DNA from: Papilionanthe hookeriana x Papilionanthe teres
Lineage: Eukaryota > Streptophyta > Magnoliopsida > Asparagales > Orchidaceae
Assembly (NCBI GenBank): GCA_022702705.1
Contig: CM040421.1
Span: forward strand, 56,155,740-56,219,739
Direction of reading: 5' to 3'
DNA: 64,000 nt
This document shows positions 56,310-64,000 of the stretch, piece after piece; position 1 is the first letter of the stretch; every line of letters starts with the position of its first letter. A program made the translations under genes and the position numbers. The notes under the pieces are model-generated. The model did not search any database, was not told the DNA's origin, and worked only from the letters and a program-made list of their open reading frames with translations.

Positions 56310-57178
56310 GATAATAATTCTTGAAGATATACTAAAGTTGAGCGGATCTGTCTAAATTATTTCAACTAATCGTTTTGGACATCAAGTGAGAAGTTTGAAT
56401 GATTGATCAAAATTTATTCTAATGCTTCAATTAATTATACAAAAGCTATGATCATGGGATAATTGTTGTCATTGGCTTGTAATGAAGGAATGGTTAACTT
56501 TTTTTCCCCAATATTGAGGATTATTAATTTCATGACTTATGAATCAATAATATAATGGTGGTGGCTTAACTACACCTATTATTTGTTAAACAAAGTTGTT
56601 AGTTCCTAGTATGAAAGAACATGAGAAATTGATGGAGGAGAAAAGAATGCATCAATATCTACATATCTTAGCATATAGTAGGATGGATGTAAGTGACCCA
56701 CAACTTTGTTTTTGGTGACTCACGACAATAATTATGGATGCGGGGTATGAATTACAAGCTCTGGTACAATCTCGATATTATAATAAAAGACGAATAAGGA
56801 CTCAAGTTATTAATTAATATATTTAAATTAAAGCGTTGATAATTCTGGCTAAGAATGTTCTACTTTATGATATTTTTAGTGTATATGATGAGACTAGCCA
56901 ACAATATAAAATCATTTCGTATGATGTTAACGAGCTATCAAACTAGATATGTAGATTGCCTATGATTTGATGAAGAAGATATATGATTAGTTCTTTTTTC
57001 TTCATCAATGTTCTCAACTATAGTTTCGATTTAGGTAATATTATTTTACACCTTTCTACTACAATGGATATTAATGCATTATTCCTTTATTTCCGAGTAC
57101 ATCAACGTTTGACACTGGCCAGCATAATATAGCCTATAAATAATAATAGTAATAATGAAACAATTGACAACATCACAA

Positions 57179-57203
57179 ATATATATATATATATATATAT
57201 ATG
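57179..57203. repeat. (TA)n microsatellite
   Basis: 25-bp AT run. Confidence 0.9.
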
Positions 57204-57600
57204 TATTGAAATAAATTCAGCAGATGACAATCATTGAATCCAATTTCTCTCGGTTGGACCCAGCCCTCAATCAATAATAGTGACACCCACATGGCGCAAT
57301 ATAACCAAGATGCTTCCCATTTTATATAAAATGAAGAGCGTTCCCTGGCATGCGCATCAAGGCATGAATTTATTGAAATAAAAAGAAAAAGAAATGTATC
57401 TCACTATTCCAACAAGTAGCAGTATCACGTGGCCAGATGGGTCCTTTTAACTGCCACACATTTCATATTATCCACCAATCAAGTTTTGACTTTCTCTAAT
57501 AATAAGATATTTTTCCAAGTGGGGATTGATGAAGGAATCCCACTTTCTTTTACATGGTAGGTTCTCGTTTATCTTATAAGTTGTTGGACCCCTCTCAACA

Positions 57601-57792
57601 GTGGCAGTTAAAAGGAGAGGAGGAGGGATGGAGAGAGAGGGGAGAGAGTTGATGCCTTTCTTTGAGCTCAAGATATCTTTATATTTGGGTGGGTACTCCA
57701 ATGGCTTTGATAAGGTCTTTGTTTGGAAGAGATATTTAGCAAGAAAAGAGAAGGTGCTTTTAGCTAGGTTTGAAGCACAACAAAAAGTTTGA
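57601..57792 (+). CDS. Short hypothetical ORF with upstream promoter-like elements
   Basis: 63 codons from ATG at 57601, with no similarity I recognise. The start is embedded in a GGAGAGG purine-rich block. Upstream (57322-57475) are a TATA-like box, a G-box core and a CCAAT-like motif in plausible order. This could be the leader of a transcribed non-coding locus or an upstream ORF. Its small size and lack of family make coding doubtful. Confidence 0.15.
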   Translation: MAVKRRGGGMEREGRELMPFFELKISLYLGGYSNGFDKVFVWKRYLARKEKVLLARFEAQQKV

Positions 57793-59683
57793 ACATTGGG
57801 GGTTGGGCAATCAAAATTTGCTTGTAAGTGGAATCATTATTTTGTTTACCTAAAAATGTGGATATATTCTTGCTCTATGTAATGGCTTGGATTTTGTAAG
57901 AAGAAAATTCTATTTATTCAACTATTTTATGTAATTTATGGAATTGCTTCATGCCCGTATGAAACATAATTTTTTGGAAAATTTGATTTCGACCTGTAGA
58001 TGTAGGAAGTCAAATAAAAGTTATATAATAAGTGTTTGAAAAAACAACATTCTTTGTTGAAAACACTTCTCATTATAAAAATATTACTTATTTGACATCT
58101 ATTTTTTTTTTTTAAATAGGCTCGATTGATATGAAAATTATCCCAACTTACTACAATGCTCTAATAAGCAATCAAAATTGATTTCATTGAGAATGTAGAC
58201 AATTAGACTGTACTTATACGTTTAAATTCTCTAGTTCAAAATTGAAAATTTCATCAAATTAAGTTGTAGTACAAAGAACTCATTAGGAAAAGACTGATAT
58301 GCTGATCTTAGGTCAGATTAATAATATTTGTAGACAAATTGAAATGTGCTAACAAGTCAACAAGGTTGTCAATTTAGGTTTTCTAGTTATGTTCGGGTTC
58401 GACCCAAAACTAACTTGACACAAATATACCCAACCCAACAAGCCTTTTGGCCATTCCATTCTTGTGAGGAGTTTTCTTCAAAGAATTGAAGAAAATCCCT
58501 CACCCTTTTTGCCAAAATCAGAGATAGCCTTACTACACATTCATAAACCGAAGCCTAGGATCCTATGCGAGAATGCTAGGACAAGTCTATCTTGTTATCG
58601 AACACTTTGTTTTGCATTCTCTTCTATGTGCCTACTTGATACTTGGAATGTAACATTTCACACATGTCACTTTGGCTCGATTGGCTGCCCCAATCCGCTC
58701 AATTGACCACTTTAGCTCAATTGGCCGCCGGTCCCGATCAACCGACCACTTCAGCTTGATTGGCCAACCCAGATCGATCGACTAATCACTTCGGTCTAAT
58801 CTGCCGTCCCAGCCAGATCTACCCTTGTTAGCCGTGAGACCAAGTCAACCACCCCGGTTAATCCAACGGGTCAATCGATAGAATTTGTTTATTTACATAT
58901 TGCATTTCTAACATATATATCCGCATTGCTTGCATGACATGACTTGCATCACATGTTTAAACTTATTGCATAAAAAATCCAACTTTGTCTACGACATTTT
59001 CTTGCACTTGGTATCTCAATGAGCATCAGCACTTGCAGTTTCACTGCACACATATGCCACCATATGTGTGTGGTTCGTTATTTGCAAATATTTGATGTGT
59101 GGTAGCTAGCAATGCTAGCCCACTAGCATGTGAATTTCTTCAATAGAGAACTTGAATGCCATGAACGGTTAATGTTGTATGCTCAATTCGAGTCATGCCT
59201 CAGAGCTTTTAATCCCATCGAGTCCATAATATGTGCTTACTTGATTCAACCACATTGCATGTGTCACAAGTTTGTCATATGCATTCTGCTTGATACTTAA
59301 GTAAGCTCTCAACACTCTTTGTGATCGCTCATACCTCGATCGAGTGATCACGATGTGTTAAATCATCTTGCATACTTGCGTGTGCATTACTCGGCATCTT
59401 GATATCAAGTTAGACTCATTAAGTGAGTGATCCTGTGTTGGTCGTGATGCTTTAAAGAGAATTGTTGTCGAGTTAATCTCGACAAGTAATGTCAGTTATT
59501 GCATTGGGATCAACATAAGTATGACTGTGCTAAAGTTTTAAGGAATCTAACGTGTCACTTACAAATTGCGGGCTTGCATTTAATTGCCAACTATATTTTC
59601 AAACTACGCAATTAGCGATACTAGGCCATATTTAAGAGCAAATTTTTTAAAATTCTTTTGGGTGATAGATATTAGGCCCTTTA
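57793..59683. other. Non-coding DNA
   Basis: AT-rich, then less so from 58460. At 58670-58870 a degenerate repeat of TTGATTGGCCxxCCxGATCGA-like units is visible (about 25-35 bp). No gene recognised; the open frame 58464-58706 overlaps this repeat. Confidence 0.4.
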
Positions 59684-59795
59684 GATTAACCCCTACGCCT
59701 TTGCCAAAGTCATATGGTAGTCTTAATCCTTATGCCTTTGCCAAAGACATATGGTAGTCTTAACCCCTACGCTTTTGCACAAGCTTAAATGCTGT
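59684..59795. repeat. Three tandem units of about 40 bp
   Basis: TTAACCCCTACGCCTTTGCC, AAAGTCATATGGTAGTC is repeated with small changes at about 59684, 59724 and 59760; the third unit is incomplete. Confidence 0.8.
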
Positions 59796-60596
59796 GACTA
59801 GGACACCACTGGTGGGTTTTTTTTACATGGCCACCATAGACCGTGGAAAACTTCTATCAAAATGAACAGATACGACACTCAAAGAGTAATATATTACCCC
59901 AAAGGATATGAATATTGCCTCAGAATGGACCTAATCATCCAAAGAAAAACTTTATGGGTTTGCGGAACCATGATTTTTATCTCACAGATTTAAGACAAGA
60001 TTTAATTTTAGGAACCTCATTTCCTACAAGGCCAAGCCCTTAGTTTATTGCATCTCTAGGAACATAGATCCCAAAGAAAGCTCTTGATTAATATGATAAA
60101 CCAAATTGTTAAAGATTAAGCTTTAGAAGAGAGGAACTTAAGTAGATGGGACTTACAAAACAAGGGCTCAGATAGAGAACTATACTTGATCGGAAGTGAT
60201 TTAGAAAACTTAAATTGATTAGGTTAGGTCAAGAGATGAATTAGGAACACTTGATTTGATTGAAATAAATAATTAGGAATCCTAAACAAGGAATAGAGTT
60301 GGGTAATAATGATTTTTAGATAGAAAAATGAAACCCTAGACTCTACAAGGAATCATAATAGGTGGACTAACCTAGAACTCAGAAATAATGTACCTGGTCA
60401 AGATGCCCATGGCTTTCTGTCATCCTAGGTACATTGGTATCCGTTAAGTATGACCAATCTCATAACCAAGAGACTTTCTTAAATGCCATTACTCAAAGGA
60501 TTCATAGACTCAAAGTAGTTTCAAATACCTTTACCTGTAACCATGAGTTACTTCCATTTAGGGTATTTCCTCTAGCTTCAGAGGGTAGGTTTGGTT
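59796..60596. other. Non-coding DNA
   Basis: No recognised gene or element. The open frame at 60434-60625 has no known similarity. Confidence 0.4.
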
Positions 60597-61145
60597 GTTT
60601 TGTAAGTCCTAGTCTTTACAGCTAGCTAGGGTACCTAGACTAATCTAGGCTTCTATACTTAGACCAACATGGGGCAGGTGAATGGCCCCAAGGTTGTTGT
60701 CTAAGTTAGCTAACCTAGAGTTCACATCAAATCTTTCTTGGTTGATTTTCATTCTTTATCTTGGTGTATTTTAGATGTTTAATTTTATAAGTCCTAGTCT
60801 TTACAGCTAGCTAGGGTACCTAGACTAACCTAGGCTTCTATACTCAGACCAAACTGAGGCAGGTGAATGACCCCAAGGTTGGTGTCTAAGTTAGCTAACA
60901 TAGAGTTCACATCAAATCTTTCTAGGTTGATTTTCATTCTTTATCTTGGTGTATTTTAGATGTTTGTTTTTATAAGTCCTAGTCTTTACAGCTAGCTAGA
61001 CTAACCTAGGCTTCTATACTCAGACCAACCTGGGGCAGGTGAATGGTCCCAAGGTTGGTGTCTAAGTTAGCTAACCTAGAGTTCACATCAAATCTTTCTA
61101 GGTTGATTTTCATTCTTTATCTTGGTGTATTTTAGATTTTTATTT
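60597..61145. repeat. Three tandem copies of a 185-bp unit
   Basis: GTCCTAGTCTTTACAGCTAG occurs at 60606, 60791 and 60976, an exact 185-bp spacing. The copies share GGTACCTAGACTAACCTAGG, GGGGCAGGTGAATGGCCCCA and TTCATTCTTTATCTTGGTG. The third copy lacks about 9 bp near 60995. Identity is high, so the expansion is recent. Confidence 0.95.
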
Positions 61146-61359
61146 TTGGTTCAATATTTAATTCATGTTTTGGTTTCATTCCCTAGATTTTCGGTCATGA
61201 TTAAGAAATTAAGATATGTTTTGATTAAAATTATTATGATTTTTGAGAAAACCACTTTGTAAAAGGTTTTCCTCCTCCCTTTTTATTTTATGTAATTTGG
61301 TTTTTTTTTAAGCACACACATGAAACAACATAAAAAAACATATTAATAGCCTTGGATTA

Positions 61360-62079
61360 AACTTGGGTTTAGGGTTGAACATGGGTCAACCCTTTTATTT
61401 TGGTAATTCGGGTCATTTCAAGTCATTTGGATGATTTTGGGGTATTTTGGGTTTGGGTAGTTTCAGGGTGTTTCTAGTCATTTAGGTGCTTTGAGGTTGT
61501 TTCGAGTCATTGTGGTGGTTTTGAGGTGTTCCAAAATTTCATGTTGTTTGGGTGGTTTGAGATTATGTTGGTTTATTTTGGTGGTTTTCGGTTGTTTCGG
61601 GTCATTTTGGTGGTTTCAGGGGTATCGGGTTATTTGGGTGGTTTTAGGGGTATCGGGTTATTTAAGTGGTTTCAGGTTATTTAAGATTTTTGGGGTGGTT
61701 TTGGGATGTTTTAGGTCATTTGGGCGGTTTCAGGGTGTTATGGATTATTTGGGTAGTTTCAGAGTGTTTCAGGTCATTTGGGTAGTTTTGGGTATTTTCA
61801 GGTTATTAGGGTATTTTTTGTTTCATGTCATTTGGATTAGATTGGATTACACCTAAGCTAGGTGTGGTCTTGGTTGGTTTAGGTCTGCGTTGCATCAGAC
61901 CTAGGTTAAGTCTTAGAGATTGGGTTAGGTTGGGCTAGACTTGAGCTAGGTTAGGCTTGGTTGGGTCAGGTCTAAGTTTGGTCAGACATGGGTTATGTTT
62001 TAGAGTTTGGGTCAATTTGGGCTAGAACTGAGCTGGGTCGGGTCTAGGTTGGGTCATGTCTAGTTCGGGTCAGACTAGG
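61360..62079. repeat. G/T-rich degenerate array
   Basis: GGGTGGTTTCAGGGTGTTTC-like units at about 40-45 bp spacing to 61820, then GGTTAGGTTGGGCTAGAC-like units to 62079. C is scarce on the plus strand. The composition matches the array in element A (12540-13810). The open frame 61491-61856 (Val/Gly/Phe-rich) is a by-product of the repeat. Confidence 0.8.
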
Positions 62080-62147
62080 TGCTGACCTCACTTTTGCAAA
62101 AACCTCTTCTCTCATTGTAGAAATCTAAGATTTTGTTTAAGGGTTTC
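62080..62147 (+). mobile_element. Start of a third A/B-family element (C), truncated
   Basis: TGCTGACCTCACTTTTGC at 62080 matches the start of elements A and B (TGTTGACCTCA). CTCTTCTCT and AAGATTT follow at similar distances to element A. After 68 bp it is interrupted by the Athila-like LTR beginning TGACCATAG at 62148. Confidence 0.5.
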
Positions 62148-63587
62148 TGACCATAGAAAAATGTATTGAGAAATTTATACCAATTTTATATGAAATTACA
62201 CTTTAAAGAAATGTATTTTCTTTATTTTATTGCAGGAATGAAGATTTATTAGTATTGAAAGCAAAAAGCATAAAATAAGCAGATTTGGAGAAAAAGGACT
62301 CAATATGATGAAAATTGAACTATCCCGCCGACGGCGAGGAAAAGGCCGCTGACGACAAGTTTTTGCCGAAAGTTTTGAATATATTATAAGGAGCCCGCTG
62401 ACGGCGAGATCGAGCCCGCCGACAGCGAGATCGGCGCAGTTAGCCCATCTTCTAGAAGGCCGCCGACGGCAAGACAGTTGAAAAGAGACAAAATACATTG
62501 AACCTGGACGCTTTTTGAAGAGGTGCTTAAGCAACCTTTGGAGATTTGACTCCTTCTATAAATAGAGAAGAATTTTAGTTAGTTGTGTGTCATTTGTGTG
62601 GAAGTTAAGTGTAATTTTAAGTGTCATCCTAGAGTCTTTTTAGTGAGTAGATAAAGTGTTTAGCGTTTTGGTGTGCTGTACTGGAAGGAAGAGTCAAAGG
62701 AACTTCGAGGAGTACGCTTGGGAGAAGAATTGAGATAAGTATATTTGTTATTTGTTTGTTAACTTTAATGAAATCCATGCTTTGTTTTATTTTTCCCATG
62801 CATTCTGAGTAGTTTCCTTAGTCTTTCTCCTTGTTATCGAGATTTCGTGAAATGATGAATTAAAGTAGTTGTGCCTAAAAATATGAAAATAGAAATTGTG
62901 CTAATCTTTTACTTAAATCTTAATTTACTTTAAATCTGGCTAATTGATTTGTTAACATATGTTGAATTATCAACTATAGTAAATATTACATCCAAGATTC
63001 AGGGAAGTCAAAAGCCTTGGAAGGAGGGTGCAAATAAATAGGGAAATATTAACTATCGGGCGTAGAATTGGACATTTTAGTGTGCCAGACAAAAATATTC
63101 AATTCGGTCTTTTTGTTTGGGAGCTGAAGTGTAGATGTTAGCCCTCAGGTGAGGGGAACGTGAGAGCTCTAAAGTGGCAGTCGGTATCCTCCCAGCCTAG
63201 CCGCAGATTCAGTAATCAAACATAAGACTAGTTAATGATCTTTGCACCTGGACCAAAGGGTAAAGAATAGAAATGCTCCTATTTGGCACAATACAATTAA
63301 AAACTTATTTGATTCTTCATTCACTTAATTCTCTCAAACAAGGAGAAAGATACTTTTCTGAAATCTTATTTTCAACCTTTAAGCATTAGTTTATTTTAGT
63401 CTAAGTGTTCTTAATTTCCGTATACTAGATTAGTAAGTAAGTTTACTTTAATTTGTATTGGAAATTCTCTAACTTCCTTGTGGGATCGATATCTAGGACT
63501 CCATTAGAGCCCTATATTACTTGATAAAGATATGTATACTTGCGTAGTATCCACAATATAAATCATAAAATTCATAACAAAATCATC

Positions 63588-63657
<70 letters not shown>

Positions 63658-63734
63658 GATGCGGGATCAAGTTTTTGGTGCCGTTGTTAATTTTAATATC
63701 ATAGTTGTAAGTATAAATATCGGAAAGTGGATCA
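62148..63734 (+). repeat. 5' LTR of a second Athila-like element
   Basis: About 1587 bp, starting TGACCATAG (inferred) and ending GTGGATCA before AGTTTT and the PBS. It matches the 41-54 kb LTR in several blocks: TACACTTTAAAGAAATGTAT, TTTATTGCAGGAATGAAG, GGTATCCTCCCAGCCTAGCC, GACTCCATTAGAGCCCTATA and ATGTATACTTGCG. It carries five CCGCYGACGGCGAG-type units at about 62331-62480 and a (TA)n tract at 63589-63656. The internal minus-strand open frame 62196-62534 runs through the GC units and is not a gene I recognise. Confidence 0.8.
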
Positions 63735-63758
63735 AGTTTTTGGCGCCGTTGCCGGGGA
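63665..63758 (+). other. Primer binding site with a duplicated LTR/PBS junction
   Basis: The PBS TGGCGCCGTTGCCGGGGA lies at 63741-63758, preceded by GATCAAGTTTT. A diverged copy, GATCAAGTTTTTGGTGCCGT at 63665, lies 65 bp upstream, just after the (TA)n tract. The second copy is the standard tRNA-Asp-type site. Confidence 0.85.
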
Positions 63759-63843
63759 GTAAAGTAGTTATTAAGGTAATTAATAGAATTATTAAAATAA
63801 TTACTAGAGTAATGGACTATTTTAAATATTAATTAAAAATTGT

Positions 63844-64000
63844 ATGCGTAAATTTGGAAACGAAAATTTAATACCTTACGATTCAGAATTAGAGTGCACA
63901 ATTAAAAGAATTATAAAATAAAAGAGAGAAATTATAAATTTAACTCAAATGGCAAATAATCCAGAAATTGAAAATATAAACCAACAAAGACCATTAAGAG
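63844..64000 (+). pseudogene. gag: gag start of the second Athila-like element (partial)
   Basis: From ATG 63844 the frame reads MRKFGNENLIPYDSELECTI, then reaches TAA after 25 codons. It continues in frame to MANNPEIENINQQRPLR at 63949 and runs off the window. IPYDSELE and MANN match the first element's gag (52579-51713). The TAA may be a disabling mutation, or translation may begin at 63949. Capsid sequence lies beyond the window. Confidence 0.75.

Larger units (their letters stand above)
55101..57600. other. AT-rich non-coding DNA
   Basis: No conserved ORF. There is a (CAA/CAG)n tract at 56262-56309 and (TA)n at 57179-57203. A promoter-like patch lies at 57300-57475: TTTATATAAAAT at 57322, CACGTGG at 57428 and CCACCAATCA at 57472. 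Confidence 0.45.

Noticed and set aside
57240..57800. microRNA precursor
   Set aside because: No long imperfect hairpin or known mature miRNA sequence was recognised.
61491..61856. 121-codon open frame
   Set aside because: Translation of the G/T-rich tandem array.
62196..62534. Minus-strand 112-codon open frame
   Set aside because: Lies within the second Athila LTR across the GC repeat units; not conserved in the other LTRs.

Overview
The window is repeat-dominated DNA from a flowering plant nuclear genome, and I see no confidently assignable host gene. The evidence is the transposon content: an Athila-type Ty3/Gypsy element with a tRNA-Asp-type primer site and downstream Transposase_32-like ORFs, a Ty1/Copia fragment primed by initiator tRNA-Met, plant L1 LINEs carrying DUF4283-type ORF1 and a C-terminal RNase H, an RTE LINE with the plant-typical 3' end, a hAT MITE, and many long (TA)n tracts. 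The species cannot be fixed from this alone. Almost every coding region is broken by stops and frameshifts.

Layout. 1-3.5 kb is AT-rich, with a possible C-terminal coding remnant at 1-123. 3521-6784 is an odd Copia composite whose two LTRs face outward in opposite orientation and which sits in a (TA)n tract. 6887-14354 (A) and about 24050-31856 (B) are two related, minus-oriented, non-coding giant elements. Each is about 7.5 kb, starts TGTTGACCTCA on its own strand and carries element-specific simple-sequence arrays. Between them lie a hAT MITE with a perfect 8-bp duplication (14974-15662), a 5'-truncated RTE LINE (17247-18688), a degenerate ~95-bp satellite (about 18820-19830) and AT-rich DNA.

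32-55 kb is a nest on the minus strand. Three L1 3' ends follow one another, each finishing in (TA)n. The longest L1 was split by a complete 13.2-kb Athila-like element (41170-54342) with two LTRs, PBS, PPT and target duplication ACCAT. L1 endonuclease/RT lies on the left of the insertion and L1 ORF1 on the right. The Athila element encodes gag, protease, RT, RNase H and integrase in decayed form, then two diverged copies of a Transposase_32-like ORF.

55-62 kb is mostly non-coding, with several local tandem arrays: 43 bp, 185 bp and a G/T-rich 0.7-kb tract. At 62080 the first 68 bp of another A/B-type element are cut by a second Athila-like element (plus strand). Its 5' LTR, duplicated PBS junction and gag start run off the window.

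The ORFs belong to retroelement replication (capsid, protease, RT/RNase H, integrase; LINE ORF1 and endonuclease/RT), not to a host pathway. The most notable points are the inverted-LTR Copia composite, the giant A/B family, and the duplicated downstream ORF in the Athila element.
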